From: Mycolicibacterium parafortuitum
GTDB lineage: Bacteria; Actinomycetota; Actinomycetes; Mycobacteriales; Mycobacteriaceae
Length of the DNA: 64,000 nucleotides
Reading direction: 5' to 3'
Assembly (NCBI RefSeq): GCF_002086815.1
Contig: NZ_MVID01000001.1
Location: 434,001-498,000 of the forward strand
The notes under the pieces are model-generated. The model made no database searches. It was not told the origin of the DNA and saw nothing but the letters and a program-made list of their open reading frames with translations. Below are positions 1-8,427 of this stretch, in pieces (position 1 is the stretch's first letter; each line of letters begins with the position of its first letter). The position numbers and the translations under genes are program-made.

Positions 1-495
<495 letters not shown>

Positions 496-506
496 TTATT
501 CCCGGC

Positions 507-512
507 TAGGCT
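507..512 (+). promoter_or_regulatory. -10 element (TAGGCT) for leaderless gpsA
   Basis: TAGGCT fits the mycobacterial TANNNT -10 consensus and ends six bases before the gpsA GTG, so transcription should begin at or next to the start codon. There is no room for a ribosome binding site. No good -35 is visible. The 44-bp gap is shared with divergent fbiD. Confidence 0.55.
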
Positions 513-518
513 GAAGCC

Positions 519-1514
519 GTGGTTGACGCGGCGGTGATGGGGGCCGGGGCATGGGGAACGGCACTGGCGAAGGTATTGGCAGACGCCGGGAACAACGTCA
601 CGTTGTGGGCGCGCAGGCCGGAGCTCGCCGACACGATCAATCGCACCCACCGCAACGAGAACTACCTCGAGGCCCCGCTGCCCGAGTCGATCCGCGCCAC
701 CAGTGACGCCGCCGAGGCGCTCGACGGTGCCTGCACCGTGTTGCTCGCGGTGCCGTCGCAGACCCTGCGCACCAATCTGGAGCAGTGGAAAGGACATCTG
801 GGTCCCGACAGCACGTTGGTGAGCCTGGCCAAAGGCATCGAACTGGACTCGCTGATGCGGATGAGCCAGGTCATCGCCCAGGTCACCGGTGCCGACGCGG
901 GACGTATCGCGGCGATCACCGGGCCGAACCTGGCCAGCGAGATCGGCGACGAGCAACCCGCGGCCACCGTGGTCGCCTGCACCGACTCCGGCCGGGCGGT
1001 GGCGCTGCAGCGCGCGCTGGCCACCAAGTACTTCCGGCCTTACACCAACTCCGACGTCATCGGCGCCGAGATCGGCGGTGCGTGTAAGAACGTCATCGCG
1101 CTGGCCTGTGGCATGGCAGCCGGGGTCGGGTTGGGGGAGAACACCGCCGCGGCGATCATCACCCGCGGCCTGGCCGAGATCATGCGGCTCGGAATCGCCT
1201 TGGGCGCCAAGCCGACCACCCTCGCGGGTCTGGCGGGCATCGGCGATCTCGTCGCGACGTGCACGTCGCCGCAGTCGCGGAACCGCTCGTTCGGGGAACG
1301 CCTGGGTAAAGGGGGCACCATGGAGGCCGCGCTCGACGCCACCGGCGGTCACGTCGCCGAGGGGGTGACCTCGTGTCAGTCGGTGCTCGCGCTCGCGTCG
1401 AGCTACGACGTCGAGATGCCGCTGACCGAGGCGGTGCACCGGGTGTGTCACAAGGGCCTGTCCGTCGACGAGGCGGTCGTGCTTCTTCTCGGCCGCACCA
1501 CCAAGCCCGAGTAG
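519..1514 (+). CDS. gpsA: NAD(P)-dependent glycerol-3-phosphate dehydrogenase
   Basis: Reduces dihydroxyacetone phosphate to sn-glycerol-3-phosphate for phospholipid synthesis in the cytosol. The 331-aa product has the usual family length. It begins with the Rossmann motif GAGAWG (residues 8-13), followed by VSLAKGIE (K105) and the catalytic-lysine segment IGGACKN (K190), then [14 protein letters not shown]. The GTG start directly follows a -10 box, suggesting a leaderless transcript. The next gene begins 4 bp after the stop, so the two are probably co-transcribed. In M. tuberculosis this is gpdA2, adjacent to ddlA. Confidence 0.96.
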   Translation: MVDAAVMGAGAWGTALAKVLADAGNNVTLWARRPELADTINRTHRNENYLEAPLPESIRATSDAAEALDGACTVLLAVPSQTLRTNLEQWKGHLGPDSTLVSLAKGIELDSLMRMSQVIAQVTGADAGRIAAITGPNLASEIGDEQPAATVVACTDSGRAVALQRALATKYFRPYTNSDVIGAEIGGACKNVIALACGMAAGVGLGENTAAAIITRGLAEIMRLGIALGAKPTTLAGLAGIGDLVATCTSPQSRNRSFGERLGKGGTMEAALDATGGHVAEGVTSCQSVLALASSYDVEMPLTEAVHRVCHKGLSVDEAVVLLLGRTTKPE

Positions 1515-1518
1515 CCCC

Positions 1519-2646
1519 GTGTCCGGCACTTACGGCGACTCCACCCGCAGCGTCAAAGCCGTTGCTTCCGAAGAGATTCCGGGCCAGCCGGTGATCGCCC
1601 CGCCGGTTCCGGCCGCCACCTATCACCTGTCCGCCGACGAGGGTGACGCGCTGGACAGCTATGGCCGCAAATCGAATCCGACGTGGCGCAGACTCGAATC
1701 GGCGCTCGCCGCTCTGGAAGGGGCCGCTGCCGCACTGTGTTTCGGCTCCGGGATGGCGGCGCTCACAGCGGTGCTGCGGGTGCTCGCCGAACCCGGCCGC
1801 ACCCTGGTGGTCCCCGCCGACGGCTACTACCAGGTGCGCGCGTACGCCGAGGAGTTCCTCGCCCCGCGCGGGGTGACGGTCGTCGAGGCGCGGTGCGCCG
1901 AGATGGCCGAGGCCGCCGCACGCGCGGATGTCGTGCTGGCCGAGACACCGTCGAATCCCGAACTCGACGTGGTGGATCTGCACCAGCTGGCGATGGACTG
2001 CCGGTCGCGCGGCACCGTGCTCGTCGTCGACAACACCACCGCGACCCCGCTGGGTCAGCAGCCGCTGTCGCTCGGCGCCGACCTGGTGGTGGCCAGCGCC
2101 ACCAAGGCGCTGTCCGGACACAGCGACGTCCTCGCCGGCTATGTCGCGGGCAGCCACCCCGAGTTGATGGCGCGGGTGGAACGGGAACGACTGCACGCGG
2201 GCCCGATCCTCGGCGCGTTCGAAGCGTGGCTGGTGCTGCGCAGCCTCGGCAGTGCGGGCCTGCGGTTCGAGCGGCAGTGCCAGAACGCCGCGGCCGTCGC
2301 GCTGATGATGCGCGACCATCCCGCCGTGCGGTCGGTGCGCTATCCCGGCCTCGCCGACGACCCGTCCCACGGGGTCGCGGCCAAGCAGATGCGCCGGTTC
2401 GGCGGCATCGTGTCGGTGGAACTGGCCGACGCCGGCGCGGTCCACGACCTCGTCGCGCGCAGCGAACTGCTGGTGGCCTCGACGAGCTTCGGCGGGATCC
2501 ACACCTCGGTGGACCGGCGCGCGCGATGGGGTGACCGGGTGGCCGACGGCTTCGCGCGGATCTCGCTGGGCATCGAGGACACCGACGATCTCGTCAAGGA
2601 CCTGCAGCGGGCACTCGGACCGGGCACAACAACGCCGAGCCGGTAA
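1519..2646 (+). CDS. Cys/Met metabolism PLP-dependent enzyme (cystathionine gamma-lyase/synthase-like)
   Basis: A fold-type I PLP enzyme of 375 aa. Family marks are the SYGRKSNPT segment (residues 47-55), GSGMAA (phosphate contact), VVDNTTATP (D171) and the Schiff-base lysine in ASATKALSGHSD (K196), followed by the C-terminal ARISLGIED carboxylate-binding motif. The reaction (cystathionine gamma-lyase, gamma-synthase or a related lyase) cannot be settled from sequence. It sits 4 bp after gpsA and 12 bp before ddl and reads as part of that operon, although M. tuberculosis has gpdA2 and ddlA side by side. GTG start. Confidence 0.85.
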   Translation: MSGTYGDSTRSVKAVASEEIPGQPVIAPPVPAATYHLSADEGDALDSYGRKSNPTWRRLESALAALEGAAAALCFGSGMAALTAVLRVLAEPGRTLVVPADGYYQVRAYAEEFLAPRGVTVVEARCAEMAEAAARADVVLAETPSNPELDVVDLHQLAMDCRSRGTVLVVDNTTATPLGQQPLSLGADLVVASATKALSGHSDVLAGYVAGSHPELMARVERERLHAGPILGAFEAWLVLRSLGSAGLRFERQCQNAAAVALMMRDHPAVRSVRYPGLADDPSHGVAAKQMRRFGGIVSVELADAGAVHDLVARSELLVASTSFGGIHTSVDRRARWGDRVADGFARISLGIEDTDDLVKDLQRALGPGTTTPSR

Positions 2647-2658
2647 CGTCTCCAGCTT

Positions 2659-3762
2659 GTGAGTCCCCGCATCCGCGTCGCCGTGATCTACGGCGGACGT
2701 AGCTCCGAACACGCGATCTCGTGTGTTTCCGCAGGCAGCATCCTGCGCAACCTCGACCCGGAACGCTTCGAGGTGACCGCGGTCGGCATCACCCCGGGCG
2801 GGGCCTGGGTGCTCACCGACGCCCGGCCGGAGACGCTGGCCATCACCGACGGCAGGCTGCCCGGCGTGACCGGCGAGTCGGGCACCGAACTCGCCCTGAC
2901 CGCCGACCCCGCGCGCCGCGGCCAGCTGCTGTCGCTCGGCGAGGCCGCCGGCGACATCCTTGCCGCCGTCGACGTCGTCTTCCCGGTGCTGCACGGGCCC
3001 TACGGGGAGGACGGCACCATCCAGGGGCTTCTTGAACTCGCAGGCATCCCGTACGTCGGGGCCGGGGTGCTGGCCAGCGCGGCGGGCATGGACAAGGAGT
3101 TCACCAAGAAGCTGTTGACCGCCGCGGGCCTGCCCGTCGGCGATCACGTCGTGCTGCGGGCCGGCGACACCACGGTGGCGCTGGAGGACCGCGAGCGGCT
3201 CGGGCTGCCGGTGTTCGTCAAACCCGCGCGCGGCGGCTCGTCGATCGGCGTCAGCCGCGTCACCAGCTGGGATCAGCTGCCCGCCGCGGTCGAGCTGGCC
3301 CGTCGCCATGACCCGAAGGTGATCGTCGAAGCCGCGATCCCCGGCCGCGAACTCGAATGCGGCGTGCTGGAATTCCCGGACGGGCACCTCGAAGCCAGCA
3401 CGCTCGGGGAGATCCGGGTCGCCGGGGTGCGCGGGCGCGAGGACGGCTTCTACGACTTCGAGACGAAATACCTCGACGACGCCGCCGAACTCGACGTGCC
3501 CGCCAAGGTCGACGACGCCGTCGCCGACGAGATCCGGGCGCTGGCGATCCGCGCGTTCACCGCGATCGACTGCCAGGGGCTTGCCCGCGTCGACTTCTTC
3601 CTCACCGAGAACGGGCCGGTGATCAACGAGATCAACACGATGCCCGGGTTCACCACGATCTCGATGTATCCGCAGATGTGGGCGGCCACCGGGGTGGACT
3701 ATCCGACGCTGCTGGCGACGATGGTCGACACCGCCGTCGCCCGCGGCACCGGCCTGCGCTAA
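2659..3762 (+). CDS. ddl: D-alanine--D-alanine ligase
   Basis: Joins two D-alanines with ATP to supply the terminal dipeptide of the peptidoglycan stem. The 367-aa product has the expected length. It opens with [17 protein letters not shown] (the conserved Ser/Glu/His region), then [14 protein letters not shown], the ATP-grasp lysine stretch [15 protein letters not shown], and the metal-binding end ARVDFF...[20 protein letters not shown] at 2644-2649, overlapping the previous stop, could serve as a local -10 nine bases before the GTG. The last four bases overlap the convergent DUF3515 gene. Target of D-cycloserine. Confidence 0.97.
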   Translation: MSPRIRVAVIYGGRSSEHAISCVSAGSILRNLDPERFEVTAVGITPGGAWVLTDARPETLAITDGRLPGVTGESGTELALTADPARRGQLLSLGEAAGDILAAVDVVFPVLHGPYGEDGTIQGLLELAGIPYVGAGVLASAAGMDKEFTKKLLTAAGLPVGDHVVLRAGDTTVALEDRERLGLPVFVKPARGGSSIGVSRVTSWDQLPAAVELARRHDPKVIVEAAIPGRELECGVLEFPDGHLEASTLGEIRVAGVRGREDGFYDFETKYLDDAAELDVPAKVDDAVADEIRALAIRAFTAIDCQGLARVDFFLTENGPVINEINTMPGFTTISMYPQMWAATGVDYPTLLATMVDTAVARGTGLR

Positions 3763-4307
3763 CCGATCGGCGCCGGCTCCGGACGGCGACGCTCCAGCGT
3801 GTCCGCGATCGCCTTCGACAGCGCCTGGATCGGCGCCGGACCCGCGCCAGGGGGCAACGTCAGCGCGACGTAGACGGGCCGGTCCACCGCGAACCACGTG
3901 CTGCGATCGGGCTCCGTGACATCGCCCACCCGGAACCATGACACCGCGTCCACCACCTGCAGCGGTGCCCCGGCGACAAACTCGGCCGGCCGGTCCAGTC
4001 CGCACCGCAGGATCACCGCCTCACCGCCGTCGGTGCGCCACGCGGCGGTCCCGGCCGGCGCCGGGTCGACGAGCGGCACGCGCCGGTAGTCGCCCAACTG
4101 CTCGGGCAGCGCCTCCACCAGCGCCCGGCAGTCCGGGCTTGCGGCCTGCGGCGCAGGCACTCCGGTGATCGCGACGGCCTCCTGTGCCGGTGTGCGTTGC
4201 GACACCGCCGCGACGACCAGCACCGCGAGCACCGCGACGACGGCGACCACGAGTGCGGCGATCAGTGCTGCGCGCGGCGGTCCGTCTCCGGCCTGGCTGT
4301 CGTCCAC
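3759..4307 (-). CDS. DUF3515 membrane-anchored/secreted protein
   Basis: A 182-aa protein with one N-terminal hydrophobic segment (about residues 13-36, rich in A/V/L), after which the remainder should lie outside the membrane. It contains [16 protein letters not shown]...YRRVPLVDP and [12 protein letters not shown], typical of the actinobacterial DUF3515 family (Rv2980 type); the two cysteines may pair. Function is unknown. GTG start. It begins 11 bases after the stop of the upstream Lrp-like gene and is probably its operon partner. Its stop overlaps the ddl stop by four bases (CTAA read on both strands). Confidence 0.8.
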   Translation of the reverse strand: MDDSQAGDGPPRAALIAALVVAVVAVLAVLVVAAVSQRTPAQEAVAITGVPAPQAASPDCRALVEALPEQLGDYRRVPLVDPAPAGTAAWRTDGGEAVILRCGLDRPAEFVAGAPLQVVDAVSWFRVGDVTEPDRSTWFAVDRPVYVALTLPPGAGPAPIQALSKAIADTLERRRPEPAPIG

Positions 4308-4317
4308 ACGCCAGACT

Positions 4318-4560
4318 CTAGGACGCGGCTTCCCCGGCGATCGGGCAGGTCAGCGTCCGGGTGATACCGGCGACCTGTTGCACGCTGGGCACCACCGTGG
4401 ACCGCAGTTCCTCCAGCGACGGCGCCTCGGCGCGAACCACGACGTCATAGGGCCCGGTGACGTACTCGGCGGACAGCACACCGGACAGCCCGCCGAGCTG
4501 TTTGGCGATCACCTCGGCGCGGCCGACCTCGGTCTGGATCAGAACGAAAGCCTCGACCAC
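4318..4560 (-). CDS. Lrp/AsnC ligand-binding (RAM) domain protein without DNA-binding domain
   Basis: An 80-aa stand-alone RAM (ACT-like) domain: VEAFVLIQTEVGRAEVIAKQL, then EYVTGPYDVVVRAEAP and a C-terminal GITRTLTCPI strand. It lacks the helix-turn-helix of full Lrp/AsnC regulators, as do other small RAM-only proteins that bind amino acids or partner full regulators. I chose the GTG at 4560 because GGAGGGG lies eight bases upstream; a longer reading frame exists but runs across the thiL promoter region. It is divergent from thiL and is followed by the DUF3515 gene. Confidence 0.8.
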   Translation of the reverse strand: MVEAFVLIQTEVGRAEVIAKQLGGLSGVLSAEYVTGPYDVVVRAEAPSLEELRSTVVPSVQQVAGITRTLTCPIAGEAAS

Positions 4561-4635
4561 GCCGTAACCCCTCCATCTGGCTGCATAGACTCCACGCCGC
4601 AGGGACCAAACGTACCGCAGGTGAAAGGAACTGAC

Positions 4636-5595
4636 ATGGCGGCCGATGACGCCGGCGCGACACTGTCGGGGCTGGGGGAGTTCGCCGTCATCGACCGTCT
4701 GGTCGCCGGCCGAACGCAACCGCCGATCGTCAGCGTCGGGCCCGGTGACGACGCCGCCGTGGTCGCGGCCGCCGACGGCAGGACCGTCGTGTGCACCGAC
4801 ATGCTCGTCGAGAAGCGGCACTTCCGGCTGGACTGGTCGTCACCGTACGACATCGGCCGAAAAGCGATCGCACAGAACGCCGCCGACATCGAGGCGATGG
4901 GTGCGCGGTCGACAGCCTTCGTGGTCGGATTCGGCGCCCCGGCCGACAGCCCCGTCGCGGGCGCGGTCGAGTTGGCCGACGGCATGTGGCACGAGGCCGG
5001 CCTGATGGGTGCCGGCATCGTCGGCGGTGACATGGTCGCGGCCCCGCAATGGGTGATCTCGGTGGCCGCGCTCGGTGATCTCGGTGGCCGCGAGCCGGTG
5101 CGGCGCGGCGGCGCGCGGCGCGGGGACAGCGTTGCCGTGGCCGGGGTGCTGGGCCGCTCCGCTGCGGGATATGCGTTGTGGCGCAGCGGTATCGGTGGAT
5201 TCGACGACATCAGGCGCGGGCATCTGGTGCCTGAGCCGCCGTACGGGCAGGGTGCCGCCGCGGCGCAGGCCGGGGCGAGCGCGATGACCGATGTCTCGGA
5301 CGGGCTGCTCGCCGATCTGGGTCACATCGCGACGGCCTCGGGCGTGCACATCGACCTGACCGCCGACGCACTGCGCGCGGACGTCGCCGCGGTCGCCGAC
5401 GCGGCCGCCGCGGCCGGCGTCGATGCAGGCCAGTGCGTGTTCGGCGGCGGCGAGGACCATGCGCTCGTGGCCACGTTCCCCGGTCCTGTGCCGCCGGGCT
5501 GGCGCGTCATCGGCACCGTCGCGGGCGACGGCGCGGCGCGGGTCACCGTCGACGGCGCGGACTGGCGCGGAGACCCGGGCTGGCAGTCGTACTGA
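4636..5595 (+). CDS. thiL: Thiamine-monophosphate kinase
   Basis: Phosphorylates thiamine monophosphate to thiamine diphosphate, the last step of cofactor synthesis. The product is 319 aa. Motifs include GEFAVIDRL, the metal/ATP loop VGPGDDAAV (D38, D39), [29 protein letters not shown] and GGDMV, plus the C-terminal [12 protein letters not shown] and [12 protein letters not shown], all typical of the AIR-synthase-like ThiL fold. The ATG follows GAAAGG by seven bases; a very long upstream extension of the same frame is a GC artefact. TAGACT at 4586-4591 is a plausible -10. Confidence 0.96.
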   Translation: MAADDAGATLSGLGEFAVIDRLVAGRTQPPIVSVGPGDDAAVVAAADGRTVVCTDMLVEKRHFRLDWSSPYDIGRKAIAQNAADIEAMGARSTAFVVGFGAPADSPVAGAVELADGMWHEAGLMGAGIVGGDMVAAPQWVISVAALGDLGGREPVRRGGARRGDSVAVAGVLGRSAAGYALWRSGIGGFDDIRRGHLVPEPPYGQGAAAAQAGASAMTDVSDGLLADLGHIATASGVHIDLTADALRADVAAVADAAAAAGVDAGQCVFGGGEDHALVATFPGPVPPGWRVIGTVAGDGAARVTVDGADWRGDPGWQSY

Positions 5596-5620
5596 ACCGG
5601 CTGGGCTAAGTTGGCCTCTC

Positions 5621-6298
5621 GTGACAACACGTCCTCTCAATGAGTTGGTGGAGGCGGGGTGGGCTCGCGCCCTCGCGCCGGTCGAGTCCCAGGTGACGCA
5701 GATGGGGGAGTTCCTGCGCGCAGAACTGGCCGCGGGGCACACCTATCTGCCTGCGGGCCCGAACATCCTGCGCGCGTTCACCTTCCCGCTGGAGAAGGTC
5801 AGAGTGCTGATCGTGGGGCAGGATCCGTACCCGACACCGGGACACGCGGTCGGGCTGAGCTTCTCGGTGGCGCCCGAGGTGCGGCCGCTGCCGCGCAGCC
5901 TGGACAACATCTTCAAGGAGTACTGCGAGGACCTCGGTTACCCGAAGCCGTCCACCGGGGATCTCACGCCGTGGTGCGAGCACGGCGTGATGCTGCTGAA
6001 CCGGGTGCTGACGGTGCGGCCGGGCACCCCGGCGTCACACCGCGGAAAGGGCTGGGAAGCGGTCACCGAGTGCGCGATCCGTGCGCTGGTGGCACGCGGC
6101 ACGCCGATGGTGGCCGTGCTGTGGGGCCGCGACGCGTCGACGCTGAAGCCGATGCTCGGGGACACCGCGACGATCGAATCGCCCCATCCGTCGCCGCTGT
6201 CGGCGTCGCGGGGCTTCTTCGGCTCCCGGCCGTTCAGCCGGGCCAATGACCTGCTGACGACGGCAGGCGCCGAGCCTGTCGACTGGCGCCTGCCGTAG
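5621..6298 (+). CDS. ung: Uracil-DNA glycosylase (family 1)
   Basis: Excises uracil from DNA in base-excision repair. The 225-aa product shows the family-1 active-site motif GQDPYP (residues 66-71, D68 activating water) and the DNA-intercalation motif [14 protein letters not shown] (H189). GTG start; TAAGTT at 5607-5612 lies eight bases upstream and could drive a (near-)leaderless message. The last codons form one arm of a 12-bp hairpin that overlaps the stop codon. Convergent with rpmB. Confidence 0.97.
   Translation: MTTRPLNELVEAGWARALAPVESQVTQMGEFLRAELAAGHTYLPAGPNILRAFTFPLEKVRVLIVGQDPYPTPGHAVGLSFSVAPEVRPLPRSLDNIFKEYCEDLGYPKPSTGDLTPWCEHGVMLLNRVLTVRPGTPASHRGKGWEAVTECAIRALVARGTPMVAVLWGRDASTLKPMLGDTATIESPHPSPLSASRGFFGSRPFSRANDLLTTAGAEPVDWRLP
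6260..6296. terminator. 12-bp perfect hairpin between convergent ung and rpmB
   Basis: ACGGCAGGCGCC (6260-6271) is perfectly complementary to GGCGCCTGCCGT (6285-6296), with a 13-base loop. The 3' arm runs into the ung stop codon. It lies between two convergent genes (ung ends at 6298, rpmB ends at 6329) and has no following T-run, as is common for mycobacterial terminator candidates. It would fold in either transcript, so it may act in both directions. Confidence 0.6.
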
Positions 6299-6328
6299 CG
6301 GAAGAAGTGGTGCTGGTCTGGACGCGAA

Positions 6329-6523
6329 CTAGCCGCGCGAGACCTTGCCGGCCTTCAGGCACGACGTGCACACGTTGACGCGGTGCTTGTTGCCACCGGG
6401 GGCGGACACGGCGCGCACCGACTGGATGTTCGGGTTCCACCGACGGCTGGTCCGGCGATGGGAGTGCGACACCGACTTTCCGAAGCCGGGGCCTTTCCCG
6501 CAGATCTCGCACACGGCAGCCAT
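6329..6523 (-). CDS. rpmB: 50S ribosomal protein L28 (zinc-binding C+ form)
   Basis: A 64-aa large-subunit protein starting [15 protein letters not shown], then [15 protein letters not shown] and [13 protein letters not shown]. The CxxC pairs (C5/C8 and a second near residue 52) mark the zinc-ribbon paralogue rather than the zinc-independent C- form that mycobacteria induce during zinc starvation. GAGGAG lies upstream of the ATG. It is divergent from the FakA-like gene and convergent with ung. Confidence 0.96.
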   Translation of the reverse strand: MAAVCEICGKGPGFGKSVSHSHRRTSRRWNPNIQSVRAVSAPGGNKHRVNVCTSCLKAGKVSRG

Positions 6524-6770
6524 AGTTGAAACTCCTCGAATCGGTACTTAAAGGTCTTGGTCGGGGTCTGGGCCCGTTCGGCCACCCTACTGACTCGGCA
6601 GGTGACACGGACCGACCCGACAACCTGATCAGAATACCGGCCGCGGCATCGATCGCCAAAACCGCCCGAACACGGTGACCGGGGTGTCCACAACCTCGGC
6701 CGGATGGTCTTCGGCGCTGTCGGCGGCAGTGGCTAGGCTGACGCCGACGGCGGCGGCGTGTGGAGGTGTG

Positions 6771-8426
6771 ATGTCGGCTGGGCAGCTCGATGCGTCCACC
6801 CTGCGCCGCTGGGCCCATGACGCGGTCGCGGCGTTGATCAGCCACACCGACGAGATCAACCAGCTCAACGTGTTCCCGGTGGCCGATGCCGACACCGGGA
6901 CGAACATGCTGTTCACCATGCGCGCGGCGTGGGCCCAGGCCGACGCCGTGACCGGTGACGACGTCACCGCGGTCGCCGCCGCGCTGGCCGCGGGCGCCCT
7001 GCGGGGGGCGCGCGGCAACTCGGGGGTGATCCTGTCCCAGATCCTGCGCGCGATCGCCGAGGTCACCGCGGCGGCCGCCGATGAACAGGGCGGCCCGTTG
7101 CGCGACATCGGCCCGGAGCTGTTCAGCACCGCACTGCGGCACGCCGTCACCCTCGTGGTCGCGTCGATGGGCCAGCCGGTGCCGGGCACGATCGTGTCGG
7201 TGCTGCACGATGCGGCCGCCGCGGCCGAGGACGCCGCGGCGGGCGGGGCCGGCCTGGCCGGGACTGTCGATGCGAGCACCCAGGCCGCCGCGACGGCCCT
7301 GGACCGCACCGTCACCGAACTCGACGTGCTGGCCGACGCCGGTGTCGTCGACGCGGGCGGGCGCGGTCTGCTGGTGCTGTTGGATGCGCTGACCCTGACC
7401 ATCACCGGCCACAGCACCCACCGGCCGGTGTACACGCCCGCCCCGAAACAGGGGGCACCGGCGCGGCCCGGGCCGGAGCAACCGCCGCCACCGCGCTTCG
7501 AGGTGATGTATCTTCTCAGCGACTGCGCCGCCGAACACATCGAGACACTGCGCGCACGCCTCGACGAGCTCGGTGACTCGGTCGCGATCGCCGCGTCCGG
7601 CTTCGGTCAGAGCGGCTCCGGGGACGGCCACTACTCGGTGCACGTGCACGCCGATGACGCCGGCGCCGCGGTCGAGGCCGGCCTGGCGGTGGGCACCCTG
7701 AGCCAGATCCAGATCACGTCGCTCACCGGTGACTCCGACCGGCACGGGCCACGCAGCTGGAGCCGCGAACGGGCCGTGCTGGCCGTCGTCGACGGTGACG
7801 GCGCCGAGGACCTGTTCGTCGGAGAGGGCGCCGAGGTGCTGCGCCCCGAACCCGACGTGCCGATCAGCGCCCAACAACTGCTGCACGCGCTGGTGAAGAC
7901 CGGCGCCGGGCAGGTGATGGTGCTCCCCAACGGCTACGTCGCGGCCGAGGAGATCGTCGCCGGGTGTGCGGTGGCCTCGGACTGGGGGATCGACATGGTG
8001 CCGGTGCCCACCGGCTCGATGGTGCAGGGCCTCGCCGCGCTCGCGGTGCACGACGCGCAGCGGCGTCTGGTCGACGACGGCTACACGATGGCCCGGGCGG
8101 CGGCCGCGGCCCGCTTCGGTTCGGTGCGGATCGCCGCCGAGGAGGCGCTGACGTGGGCCGGGGCCTGTAGACCCGGTGACGGCCTGGCCATCGCCGGCGA
8201 CGAGGTGGTGATCGTCGGCGATGACGTCGTCGCCGCCGCGGCCGGCCTGATCGATCTGCTGCTCGCCGCCGGGGGGGAACTGGTCACCGTGCTGACCGGG
8301 GAGGCCGCCGGCGAGGACGTCGCCGCGAGGCTGGCCGACCATGTGCACCACAAGCACCTCGGCGCCGAACTGGTCACGTTCCACACCGGCCACCGCGGTG
8401 ACGCGCTGCTGATCGGGGTGGAGTGA
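6771..8426 (+). CDS. DAK2-domain protein, FakA-like fatty acid kinase catalytic subunit
   Basis: 551 aa. The N-terminal DhaL/DAK2 domain carries the Mg-ADP site NVFPVADADTGTNM (residues 33-46; D39 and D41) and GALRGARGNSGVILSQ. A middle domain and a C-terminal FakA-like domain follow, ending in GQVMVLPNGYVAAEEIV and the GDALLIGVE tail. In Firmicutes FakA phosphorylates fatty acids presented by a DegV/FakB protein; here the role is inferred by homology and no degV lies nearby. The ATG follows TGGAGGTG. TAGGCT at 6734-6739 is a likely -10. recG starts one base after the stop, matching the Rv2974c-Rv2973c pair. Confidence 0.88.
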   Translation: MSAGQLDASTLRRWAHDAVAALISHTDEINQLNVFPVADADTGTNMLFTMRAAWAQADAVTGDDVTAVAAALAAGALRGARGNSGVILSQILRAIAEVTAAAADEQGGPLRDIGPELFSTALRHAVTLVVASMGQPVPGTIVSVLHDAAAAAEDAAAGGAGLAGTVDASTQAAATALDRTVTELDVLADAGVVDAGGRGLLVLLDALTLTITGHSTHRPVYTPAPKQGAPARPGPEQPPPPRFEVMYLLSDCAAEHIETLRARLDELGDSVAIAASGFGQSGSGDGHYSVHVHADDAGAAVEAGLAVGTLSQIQITSLTGDSDRHGPRSWSRERAVLAVVDGDGAEDLFVGEGAEVLRPEPDVPISAQQLLHALVKTGAGQVMVLPNGYVAAEEIVAGCAVASDWGIDMVPVPTGSMVQGLAALAVHDAQRRLVDDGYTMARAAAAARFGSVRIAAEEALTWAGACRPGDGLAIAGDEVVIVGDDVVAAAAGLIDLLLAAGGELVTVLTGEAAGEDVAARLADHVHHKHLGAELVTFHTGHRGDALLIGVE

Positions 8427-8427
8427 G

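Noticed and set aside
1180..4005. 941-codon open frame on the minus strand across gpsA, the PLP enzyme and ddl
   Set aside because: Composition (R/G/D/H-rich, no domain) and complete overlap with three well-recognised genes mark it as a high-GC antisense shadow.
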